NCBI GenBank assembly: GCA_019418525.1
Contig: DYBS01000001.1
Coordinates: 37,692 to 49,013, forward strand
DNA: 11,322 nt
Direction: 5' to 3'
From: Clostridiales bacterium
GTDB lineage: Bacteria; Bacillota; Clostridia; Oscillospirales; Oscillospiraceae
Shown here: one piece after another, positions 1 to 5,627 of the stretch
Position numbering within the stretch: position 1 is the stretch's first letter
How the letters are laid out: each line of letters begins with the position of its first letter
Translations under genes and position numbers: made by a program
The notes under the pieces: model-generated
The model's database searches: none
What the model saw: the letters and a program-made list of their open reading frames with translations, nothing else
Told to the model about the DNA's origin: nothing

Positions 1-306
1 GCGGTGAAGGCCACCAAGGTCATCCACCCGGAGAAGAAGGGCAACGTGTTCGACAGCCGCTTTCAGAGGGACTGGTACCGCAGCTGCGACGAGGCCGAGC
101 AGCAGCAGATCGGCCAGTGCAGTTACTTCTCCTTTCGGATCATGAGTTTTATTTTTCCCATCGCCATGCTGGTCCTATTTTTCCTGGCCTCCAACGGCCT
201 GGCCCAGCCGGGGTGGATCTTGCTGGTGGGCGGGCTGTGGATGGTGCAGCTCATGACCTATCAGTGCATGGCCTACCACCTGGACCACGGGAAGAAGAGC
301 AAATAA
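1..306 (+). CDS. C-terminal part of a small membrane protein, 5' end cut by window edge
   Basis: The reading frame is open to the left edge, so the gene probably starts outside the window; the GTG at position 4 has no visible ribosome binding site and may not be the start. The visible 100 residues have a charged soluble stretch (residues 1-40, counting from the GTG, including a WYRSCDEAEQ motif). Two hydrophobic segments follow, about residues 44-66 and 69-91, then a short lysine-rich tail (HGKKSK). This suggests a membrane protein whose C-terminus is a two-helix hairpin. The layout, a 'SCDEAE' segment followed by two helices, recalls the C-terminus of DUF3169-type membrane proteins of Firmicutes, but that is from memory and tentative. 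No function can be assigned. It converges on pgcA and shares a terminator with it. Confidence 0.6.
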   Translation, partial: AVKATKVIHPEKKGNVFDSRFQRDWYRSCDEAEQQQIGQCSYFSFRIMSFIFPIAMLVLFFLASNGLAQPGWILLVGGLWMVQLMTYQCMAYHLDHGKKSK

Positions 307-308
307 TC

Positions 309-344
309 AAAAAAATCGGACCCGCCTTCCGGCGGGTCCGATTT
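309..344 (-). terminator. Bidirectional rho-independent terminator between the membrane protein gene and pgcA
   Basis: A perfect 14-bp stem (313-326 with 331-344) closes a TTCC loop. On the minus strand the right arm runs into seven consecutive Ts, so it is a strong terminator for pgcA, starting about 15 bp after its stop codon. On the plus strand the stem is followed by GTCGTTT, a weaker U-rich tail, so it probably also ends the upstream membrane protein transcript. Confidence 0.92.
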
Positions 345-358
345 GTCGTTTGGATCGC

Positions 359-2086
359 TTAGCCCTTCAGGCTCTCGGCCCAGGCGGCGTACTTGGCCAC
401 CTTCTCGTCGCACTCGGCCTTGGAGGCGCCGTTGGCCAGGATGTAGACCTTCACCTTGGGCTCGGTACCGGAGGGACGGACGATGAGGCTGGTGCCGTCG
501 GCCATCTCGTAGCGCAGCACGTTGGAGCCGGAGAGCTCCATGGTGCTCTTGGCACCGTCGGCCACATTGACCACAGAGCCGTCCTTGTAGTCCTTCTGCT
601 GCTTCACCGCCACACCGGCGATCTCCACCGGGGGGTGCTCCCGCAGGCCGGCCATCAGGTCGGCCATCTTCTTCAGGCCGTCCAGACCGGGCATCACCAG
701 GTTCAGGGTCTTCTCGCCGTAGAAGCCGTACTTCTCATAGCACTTCTGCAAAGCGTCGTACAGGGTCATGCCCTGTCCGGCGTACCAGGCGGCCATCTCG
801 GTGAGCGCCAGAGCGGCGGTGACGGCGTCCTTGTCCCGGACGTAGTCGCCCAGCATGTAGCCATAGCTCTCCTCGTAGGCGAAGATGACCTTGCCTTCGC
901 CGGCGTTCTCCAGCTTGTCCTTCTTCTCGGCCAGGAACTTGAAGCCGGTGAAGGTGTCGTAGCAGGCCAGGCCGTTGGTCTCGGCCACCTTGCGGGCCAT
1001 CTCGGTGGTCACGATGGTCTTGAGGGCCACGGGCTTCTCAGGCATCTTGCCGGTGCGCTTCTTGGCGCCGATGAGGTAGTCCAGCAGCAGCACGCCGGTC
1101 TGGTTGCCGGAGATGGTGATGTACTCGCCCTGGTCATTGCGGACCATGATGCCCACGCGGTCGGCGTCGGGGTCGGAGCCCAGGATAAAGTCGGCGCCCT
1201 CCTTCTTGGCCAGGTCCACCGCCAGGTAGAAGCCCTCGGGGTTCTCCGGGTTGGGGGAGACCACGGTGGGGAAGTTGCCGTCGATGACCATCTGCTCGGG
1301 GACGCAGATGACGTGCTTCATGCCCAGGCGCTTGAGGGCCTCGGGGATGAGCTTGTAGCCGGTGCCGTGGAAGGGGGTGTACACCATCTTGAAGGTGTCG
1401 GCCACCTTCTCCACAGCGGCCTTGTCGTTGACCTGGCCCATGACGTTGGCCAGGAACTTCTCGTCGGTCTCGGCGCCCATGAGGGTGATAAGGCCGGCCT
1501 TCACCGCCTCATCGTAGTCCATGCGCACGATGGAGTCGAAGAGATCCAGCTCCTCCATTTTCTTGGCGATGGCGTCAGCGTGGTGAGGGGGCAGCTGGGC
1601 GCCGTCCTGCCAGTAGACCTTGTAGCCGTTGTACTCCTTGGGGTTATGGCTGGCAGTGACGTTCACGCCGGCGATGCAGCCATACTCCCGCACGGCGAAG
1701 GACACCTCGGGGGTGGGGCGCAGGGACTCAAAGAGACGGACATGGATGCCGTTGCCCGCCATGACACAGGCGGTCTCACGGGCGAACTCGTCGGAATGGT
1801 TGCGGCAGTCGAAGCAAACGGCCACGCCCCGCTTCACCGCCTCGGGGCCCTCGGCCTTGATGACCTCGGCGAAGGCCTGGGTGGCGTGGCGGATGACATG
1901 GATATTCATCTGATGCAGACCCACGCACATGGTACCGCGCAGGCCGGCGGTACCAAACTCCAGAGGCGCGAAGAACCGGCTCTCGATCTCCTTCTCATCG
2001 TTGGCGATAGAGCGCAGCTCCTCTTTCTCAGCCTCGCTCAGGGCGGGGCTGTGGAGCCACTTTTCATAAACATCACGATAGGACAT
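359..2086 (-). CDS. pgcA: Alpha-phosphoglucomutase / phosphomannomutase family protein
   Basis: Interconverts glucose 1-phosphate and glucose 6-phosphate in the cytoplasm, feeding UDP-glucose and cell-envelope sugar synthesis. The 575-residue product matches the length of Bacillus PgcA-type alpha-D-phosphohexomutases and has all four signature loops. These are the phosphoserine loop TASHNPKEYNG with Ser146, the metal loop GSDPDADR with Asp305, Asp307 and Asp309, the sugar-binding loop EESYGY at 405-410, and the phosphate loop RPSGTEPK at 537-544. The start chosen is the ATG at 2086, because GGAGGT sits 7 nt upstream of it. An in-frame TTG at 2101 lies on top of that Shine-Dalgarno sequence and is less likely. 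The gene has its own promoter upstream and a strong terminator downstream, so it is probably monocistronic. Glucose versus mannose preference cannot be read from the sequence. Confidence 0.95.
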   Translation of the reverse strand: MSYRDVYEKWLHSPALSEAEKEELRSIANDEKEIESRFFAPLEFGTAGLRGTMCVGLHQMNIHVIRHATQAFAEVIKAEGPEAVKRGVAVCFDCRNHSDEFARETACVMAGNGIHVRLFESLRPTPEVSFAVREYGCIAGVNVTASHNPKEYNGYKVYWQDGAQLPPHHADAIAKKMEELDLFDSIVRMDYDEAVKAGLITLMGAETDEKFLANVMGQVNDKAAVEKVADTFKMVYTPFHGTGYKLIPEALKRLGMKHVICVPEQMVIDGNFPTVVSPNPENPEGFYLAVDLAKKEGADFILGSDPDADRVGIMVRNDQGEYITISGNQTGVLLLDYLIGAKKRTGKMPEKPVALKTIVTTEMARKVAETNGLACYDTFTGFKFLAEKKDKLENAGEGKVIFAYEESYGYMLGDYVRDKDAVTAALALTEMAAWYAGQGMTLYDALQKCYEKYGFYGEKTLNLVMPGLDGLKKMADLMAGLREHPPVEIAGVAVKQQKDYKDGSVVNVADGAKSTMELSGSNVLRYEMADGTSLIVRPSGTEPKVKVYILANGASKAECDEKVAKYAAWAESLKG

Positions 2087-2137
2087 GGGAATGACCTCCA
2101 ATTTATCTGAGATTTTGGCGTGAATCCAACACTGCTG

Positions 2138-2154
2138 TTGTGATTATATCACAA
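2138..2154. promoter_or_regulatory. 17-bp inverted repeat overlapping the pgcA -10 box, candidate operator
   Basis: TTGTGATTATATCACAA has perfect 7-bp arms (2138-2144 and 2148-2154) around a 3-bp centre and covers the whole -10 hexamer. The shape is that of a dimeric repressor site placed to block RNA polymerase. The TGTGA...TCACA halves look like CRP/FNR-family half-sites but are separated by 5 rather than 6 bases. The cognate regulator is unknown. Some of the symmetry could come simply from the AT-rich -10. Confidence 0.4.
2143..2148 (-). promoter_or_regulatory. Putative extended -10 promoter of pgcA
   Basis: On the minus strand the sequence TGATATAAT provides a perfect TATAAT box with an extended TG one base upstream, about 57 nt before the pgcA ATG. 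No good -35 is found 16-18 bp further upstream, which fits an extended -10 promoter. The box lies inside a 17-bp inverted repeat that is listed separately. Confidence 0.6.
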
Positions 2155-2217
2155 AGGAGAGCCGATATCTAGCATACATCTTGGTAAATTATCGCATATT
2201 TTTCCAGAGGTTTCCCC

Positions 2218-2700
2218 CTATTTGTGGTACGGGGAGCCGGCGTTAATCTGAAAGGCCCGGTAGATCTGCTCCAGCACCATCACCCGGGCCAGGTGGTGGG
2301 GGAAAGTCATGGGGGACATGGAGAGGCGCAGGTCGGCCTGGGCCTTCAGAGTGGGGGAGAGGCCGAAGGAGGAGCCGATCAAAAAGACCACGCTGCTCTT
2401 GCCGCTCCCAGCCCAGCGGGCCATCTGAGCGGCCAGGTCCTCGCTGGAGAGGAGCTTTCCCTCCACGCACAGGGCCGCCAGCACCGCCCCTGCCGGGAGC
2501 TTTGCCCGCACAGCGGCGGCCTCCTTCTCCAGGGCGGCGTCGATCTGGGCCTGGGAGGGGTTCTGGGGGAGGCGCTCCTCGGGGAGCTCGATGACGTTCA
2601 GCTTGCAGAACGCCCCCAGGCGCTTGACGTACTCGTCGCAGGCCTGGCGGTAAAAGGGCTCCTTCAGCTTGCCCACGGTGAGCAGGGTAACGCTGCGCAT
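2218..2700 (-). CDS. rlmH: 23S rRNA (pseudouridine-1915-N3)-methyltransferase RlmH
   Basis: A SPOUT-class enzyme that methylates N3 of pseudouridine 1915 in helix 69 of 23S rRNA on assembled 70S ribosomes, using S-adenosylmethionine. The 160-residue length is exactly the family size. Features visible are the N-terminal TVGKLKEPF segment, the LSSEDLA segment (84-90), the SAM-loop region FLIGSSFGL (106-114), and the hallmark C-terminus with MTFPHHLARV, EQIYRAF and a terminal PYHK. The usual Gly-Gly pair of the SAM loop (IGG) is Gly-Ser here (Ser110). ATG at 2700 has AAAGGAGG 8 nt upstream. It begins 21 bp after walJ and is probably cotranscribed with it; walJ and rlmH are also close neighbours in Bacillus. 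No clear terminator follows it before pgcA's promoter region. Confidence 0.97.
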   Translation of the reverse strand: MRSVTLLTVGKLKEPFYRQACDEYVKRLGAFCKLNVIELPEERLPQNPSQAQIDAALEKEAAAVRAKLPAGAVLAALCVEGKLLSSEDLAAQMARWAGSGKSSVVFLIGSSFGLSPTLKAQADLRLSMSPMTFPHHLARVMVLEQIYRAFQINAGSPYHK

Positions 2701-2721
2701 GGTGAGGTCCTCCTTTCCTCC

Positions 2722-3510
2722 TCAGACGGTGTATGTAGTCCCGGTGCAGTCCCGGGGAGCCACGTCCAGGCACACGTCCCGGCCGATCACCGCGCCCTGG
2801 CGCTCCAGCGCGCCCCGGACGATGTCGTAGGCCCGCTGGGGGGTGTTGTTCTCCTTGGACAGGTGGGCCAGCACCACGGTGGTGGCCCCGGCCTCGGCCC
2901 CGCGGCAGGCCAGTTCGGCCCCCGCCCGGTTGGAGAGGTGTCCCCGCTCGCCCTGGATGCGGGCTTTCAGGAAATAGGGGTAGGGCCCGCTCTGGAGCCA
3001 CTCGGGCTCGTAGTTGGCCTCGGCCAGCAGCAGATGGGCCCCCTGGATGGATCGCTCCACAGCGTGGGTGACATAGCCCAGGTCGGTGACCACCGCCGCC
3101 TTCCGCCCGTGGGCGGAGATGGCGTAGCCGGTGCTCTCAGCGGCGTCGTGGGGGGTGGGGAAGGTCTCCACCTCAAGCCCGCCCAGGGTGAAGCAATCGC
3201 CCGGCCGGAAGGTATGGACCCGCTCCGGAGTCAGAGGGAGCTTCCGCCCCATGGCCACGGCGGTGCCGCCGCTGGCGTAGAGGGGAAAGTCCAGCTGCTT
3301 GGTGAGGGTGGCAAGGCCGGAGATATGGTCGGTGTGCTCATGGGTCACCAGCACGCCGGCAAGGGCCTGTGGCGGGATGCCCAGGCCCTTCAGAGCAGTG
3401 GTGATGCGCCGGGCGGAGATGCCCGCGTCGATGAGGATATGGGTGGTGCCGTCGGACACCAGGGTACAGTTGCCGCTGGAGCCGCTGGCCAGAGTGGTAA
3501 GTGTCAGCAT
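2722..3510 (-). CDS. walJ: Metallo-beta-lactamase-fold hydrolase of the WalJ (YycJ) family
   Basis: A cytoplasmic MBL-fold metal-dependent hydrolase, presumed to act on nucleic acid or a phosphodiester; the true substrate of the WalJ family is not settled. The 262-residue product starts with the family motif LASGSSGNCT (7-16). It carries the metal-binding THEHTDH motif (His57, His59, Asp61, His62), His121 in PTPHDA, Asp143 in TDLG, the EANY motif (164-167), GHLSN (190-194) and AHLSKENN (215-222). The start is the ATG at 3510, with GGAG 6 nt upstream; the frame stays open another 91 codons but that extension has no family similarity. It lies between murA and rlmH. In Bacillus walJ is in the walRK operon; here it stands without walRK in the visible region. 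Confidence 0.93.
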   Translation of the reverse strand: MLTLTTLASGSSGNCTLVSDGTTHILIDAGISARRITTALKGLGIPPQALAGVLVTHEHTDHISGLATLTKQLDFPLYASGGTAVAMGRKLPLTPERVHTFRPGDCFTLGGLEVETFPTPHDAAESTGYAISAHGRKAAVVTDLGYVTHAVERSIQGAHLLLAEANYEPEWLQSGPYPYFLKARIQGERGHLSNRAGAELACRGAEAGATTVVLAHLSKENNTPQRAYDIVRGALERQGAVIGRDVCLDVAPRDCTGTTYTV

Positions 3511-3553
3511 AGATCGCTCCTCTGTGAGAGATCCGGCCCGGGCGGACAGAAAC

Positions 3554-3578
3554 AGAGGGACGGCGCTGCCGTCCCTCC
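3554..3578 (-). terminator. Hairpin between murA and walJ, possible weak terminator
   Basis: A perfect 10-bp GC-rich stem (3555-3564 with 3568-3577) closes a 3-nt loop in the 85-bp gap between murA and walJ. On the minus strand it is followed by TGTTTCTGTCC, a poor U-tract. It could partially terminate murA transcripts, or act as a processing or stability element, while letting some transcription continue into walJ-rlmH. A second short palindrome, CCGGATCCGG (3579-3588), lies beside it. Confidence 0.45.
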
Positions 3579-3595
3579 CGGATCCGGATCTGATT

Positions 3596-4891
3596 TTAAC
3601 CTGCAGTGGCCTGGGACTCCTCGTCATCGGGGGTAACGACCACCCGGATGTCGGCGCCCACGCCGGAGAGCTTGCGTACGATGTCCTCGTACCCGCGCTC
3701 GATGTGGTGGATGTTGCTAATCTCGCTGACGCCGTTAGCGGCCAGAGCGGCGATGACCATGGCCGCGCCGGCCCGCAGGTCACAGGCCTGGACCCGGGCG
3801 GCGGAAAACTTGTCCACGCCCTCGATGATGGCCACCTTGCCGTCTACCTGGATCTGGGCGCCCATGCGCCGGAACTCGTCCACGTAGCGGTAGCGGTTGT
3901 CCCACACGCCCTCGGTGAGGACGCTGGTGCCCTTGGCCAGACACAGCACCGCGGCGATCTGGGGCTGCATGTCGGTGGGGAAGCCGGGATAGGGGAGGGT
4001 CTTCACATTGGTGCGGGTCAGCTCGCCGGTGCGGCGGACCAGCACGGCGTCGTCCCGCTCCTCCACCTCCACGCCCATCTCCACCAGCTTGGCGGTGATG
4101 CACTCCAGGTGCTTGGGGATGACGTTCTTGATGAGAACTTCACCGCCGGCGGCAGCCACGGCGGCCATGTAGGTGCCCGCCTCGATCTGGTCGGGGATGA
4201 TGGAGTAGGTGCCGCCCTTCAGACGGTCCACGCCCCGGATCTTGATGACGTCGGTGCCCGCGCCCATAATGTCGGCGCCCATGGAGTTGAGGAAGTTGGC
4301 CAGGTCCACGATGTGGGGCTCCTTGGCCGCGTTTTCGATGATAGTCAGGCCGTCGGCCAGGGTGGCGGCCAGCATGATATTCATGGTGGCGCCCACAGAG
4401 ACCATGTCCATATACACCTGGGTACCGTTCAAACGGCCGTTGCGGGCCTTGGCGTGGATATAGCCGCCCCGCACGTCTACGTCGGCGCCCATGGCCACAA
4501 AGCCCTTGATGTGCTGGTCAATGGGCCGCCCGCCGAAGTCACAGCCGCCCGGAGGGGGCACCTGGGCAGAGCCGAAGCGGCTGAGCAGAGCCCCAATGAA
4601 ATAGTAAGAGGCCCGGATCTTACGGGCCAACTCCTCCGGGATGCGGGCGTTGTGGATGTGGGTACAGTCCACATCCACCGTCGTCCGGTTGACCGTGCGC
4701 ACATCGGCGCCCAGCTCCTGGAGAATGTTGAGGATCAGCGTCACGTCACTGATCTGGGGGATATTTTCAATTCGGCACACCCCATCCACCAACAGGGTGG
4801 CAGGGATGATGGCCACGGCGGCGTTTTTCGCGCCGCTGATGGAGATCTCGCCATAAAGCGGTTTCCCGCCCTGAATCACATACTTTGTCAA
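3596..4891 (-). CDS. murA: UDP-N-acetylglucosamine 1-carboxyvinyltransferase
   Basis: Catalyses the first committed step of peptidoglycan synthesis: transfer of enolpyruvate from phosphoenolpyruvate to UDP-GlcNAc in the cytoplasm. The 431 residues match the EPSP-synthase fold family throughout. Visible catalytic features are Lys22-Asn23 (SGAKNAA), Arg93 (IRASYYF), the loop PPPGGCDFGGRPIDQH with the PEP-reactive Cys117, Asp307 in FPTDMQPQ, and Arg399 in IERGYED. Cys rather than Asp at 117 predicts fosfomycin sensitivity at the target level. The start is a TTG at 4891 giving the family-typical N-terminus MTKYVIQGG; there is no ATG in frame nearby, and GAAGGTG lies 5 nt upstream. Firmicutes often have two murA paralogues; which one this is cannot be told here. 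Confidence 0.97.
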   Translation of the reverse strand: MTKYVIQGGKPLYGEISISGAKNAAVAIIPATLLVDGVCRIENIPQISDVTLILNILQELGADVRTVNRTTVDVDCTHIHNARIPEELARKIRASYYFIGALLSRFGSAQVPPPGGCDFGGRPIDQHIKGFVAMGADVDVRGGYIHAKARNGRLNGTQVYMDMVSVGATMNIMLAATLADGLTIIENAAKEPHIVDLANFLNSMGADIMGAGTDVIKIRGVDRLKGGTYSIIPDQIEAGTYMAAVAAAGGEVLIKNVIPKHLECITAKLVEMGVEVEERDDAVLVRRTGELTRTNVKTLPYPGFPTDMQPQIAAVLCLAKGTSVLTEGVWDNRYRYVDEFRRMGAQIQVDGKVAIIEGVDKFSAARVQACDLRAGAAMVIAALAANGVSEISNIHHIERGYEDIVRKLSGVGADIRVVVTPDDEESQATAG

Positions 4892-4913
4892 AACCGCACC
4901 TTCTATTCCACAC

Positions 4914-5026
4914 CCGGGACTGGAGTCCCGGCAATGCCAACAGCCGCTCTTTTAATCTGCCGCGGCTGGTTCTCTCATTCTCTGAAAAATGGGAATTGGA
5001 GGACCCACATGGGACGGCGCTCCAAT
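4914..5026 (-). promoter_or_regulatory. Structured murA leader with two clear stem-loops
   Basis: The predicted leader begins with a hairpin, arms 5026-5020 (ATTGGAG) and 5001-4995 (CTCCAAT), with CCCA/TGGG pairing inside, followed 4 nt later by five Ts. Near the end, 24 nt before the start codon, is an 8-bp-arm palindrome (4914-4921 with 4924-4931, arms CCGGGACT / AGTCCCGG). Between them AGCCGC and GCGGCT can pair. No recognised riboswitch class or T-box motif (no AGGGTGGNACCGCG) is seen. It could be an attenuator or a stability element; the function is unknown. Confidence 0.4.
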
Positions 5027-5034
5027 GCAATGAT

Positions 5035-5063
5035 ATTATAGCATCCCCCCTGTATAAAAGCAA
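5035..5063 (-). promoter_or_regulatory. Putative murA promoter
   Basis: On the minus strand there is a perfect TATAAT (5040-5035) preceded by TTGCTT after a 17-bp spacer (-35 matches 3 of 6). Transcription would start near 5028, giving a leader of about 137 nt before the murA TTG. Confidence 0.6.
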
Positions 5064-5325
5064 AGCAATTTTCTTCAAAATAGCAAAAGACGCACCGGCT
5101 TTTTCTTGCTATCTCCACCAAAACCATGCCCATTTTTTGCACATTCTATTCTTGGCTCCAGACTGGTTTCCATAATGAAAGTCTTAACTGTGCCATCCCG
5201 CTGACAGCACTCTGCGGCGGGATGGAAAAAGCGGAAAAAAGTGGCCTACATAGAAACTACGGCTGGGGCAAAGCTATGTGCGGATTCCCCAATCCAAACA
5301 ATCGACGTTTGAAGGAGATGTTTTT
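5064..5325. other. Gene-free spacer upstream of the spore protein gene
   Basis: No credible gene is present. The stretch holds an imperfect hairpin (TAGCAA at 5081-5086 with TTGCTA at 5106-5111) just upstream of the murA -35. It also holds a 9-bp inverted repeat (5193-5201 with 5217-5225, arms CCATCCCGC / GCGGGATGG, 15-nt loop) followed on the plus strand by A-rich sequence, so it is not a terminator for that strand. The spore-gene promoter must lie here, but no convincing sigma-G or sigma-F -35/-10 pair could be picked out. Confidence 0.5.
5312..5317 (+). promoter_or_regulatory. Ribosome binding site of the spore protein gene
   Basis: AAGGAG lies 8 nt before the ATG at 5326. It decides the start: an upstream in-frame candidate at 5278 has no such signal, and its extra 16 residues are not part of the family. 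Confidence 0.85.
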
Positions 5326-5523
5326 ATGTCTACCACTTCCAACCAGCCCGCCGTCCCCAACGCCCGTGAGGCCCTGAACAAGTTCAAGATGGAGGCCGCG
5401 CAGGAAGTCGGCGTCAACCTGAAGCAGGGCTACAACGGCGACCTGACCAGCCGTGAGGCCGGCTCCGTGGGCGGCCAGATGGTCAAGAAGATGATCCAGG
5501 CCTACGAGAACTCCATGCAGTAA
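5326..5523 (+). CDS. Alpha/beta-type small acid-soluble spore protein
   Basis: A forespore protein that coats and protects spore DNA (UV, heat, peroxides) and is degraded by the GPR protease at germination to supply amino acids. The 65-residue product has the near-invariant DNA-binding core, with NLKQGYNGDLTSREAGSVGG at 31-50 followed by QMVKKMI. The GPR cleavage region reads KMEAAQEVGV (21-30). The residue after the conserved Glu23 is Ala, where Ile, Phe or Val is more common. The gene is flanked by a murA promoter region and a very strong terminator, so it is a single-gene unit, presumably switched on by a forespore sigma factor. Its presence is the best evidence that the organism forms endospores. 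Confidence 0.96.
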   Translation: MSTTSNQPAVPNAREALNKFKMEAAQEVGVNLKQGYNGDLTSREAGSVGGQMVKKMIQAYENSMQ

Positions 5524-5570
5524 GCGCGGCCGCGCACATTGAGCCGCTGCCGGTCCTGAGCCGGTAACGA

Positions 5571-5615
5571 CACACCCCCGTTGGGGCCGAAGGGCCCCAA
5601 CGGGGGTGTGTTTTT
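5571..5615 (+). terminator. Strong rho-independent terminator of the spore protein gene
   Basis: A perfect 18-bp stem (5571-5588 with 5593-5610) closes a GAAG loop and is followed by TTTTT on the plus strand. On the minus strand there is no T-run (TCGTTACC), so cyuA termination here would be weaker. A 12-bp perfect palindrome, GCGCGGCCGCGC (5524-5535), sits immediately after the stop codon and before this terminator. Confidence 0.96.
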
Positions 5616-5627
5616 GCAGATAAGCAG

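Noticed and set aside
117..362. 81-codon plus-strand frame overlapping the membrane protein gene
   Set aside because: Out-of-frame shadow of the membrane protein gene that runs through its terminator.
2087..2101. Upstream TTG start for pgcA adding five residues
   Set aside because: That codon overlaps the GGAGGT ribosome binding site that is ideally spaced for the ATG at 2086.
350..2110. 586-codon open frame on the plus strand opposite pgcA
   Set aside because: Composition is dominated by Gly, Leu, Val, His and Asp as expected from the GC-rich antisense of a real gene; no family motif, no ribosome binding site, and the opposite strand is an unambiguous phosphoglucomutase.
3511..3783. N-terminal extension of walJ into murA
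   Set aside because: The 91 extra codons overlap the murA 3' end and give a Ser/Pro/Thr-rich sequence unrelated to the WalJ family; a good ribosome binding site precedes the ATG at 3510.
4892..5034. T-box or other known riboswitch in the murA leader
   Set aside because: The T-box signature and other conserved riboswitch cores are absent; only generic stem-loops are seen.
2224..5041. Long plus-strand frames (470 and 580 codons) opposite rlmH, walJ and murA
   Set aside because: They cross several convincing minus-strand genes and intergenic gaps, and their translations are low-complexity Gly/His/Val/Asp-rich shadows.
5171..5255. CATAATG (5171-5177) and CATAGAA (5249-5255) as sigma-G -10 boxes for the spore protein gene
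   Set aside because: Neither has an acceptable -35 pentamer 17-18 bp upstream, so no promoter was called.
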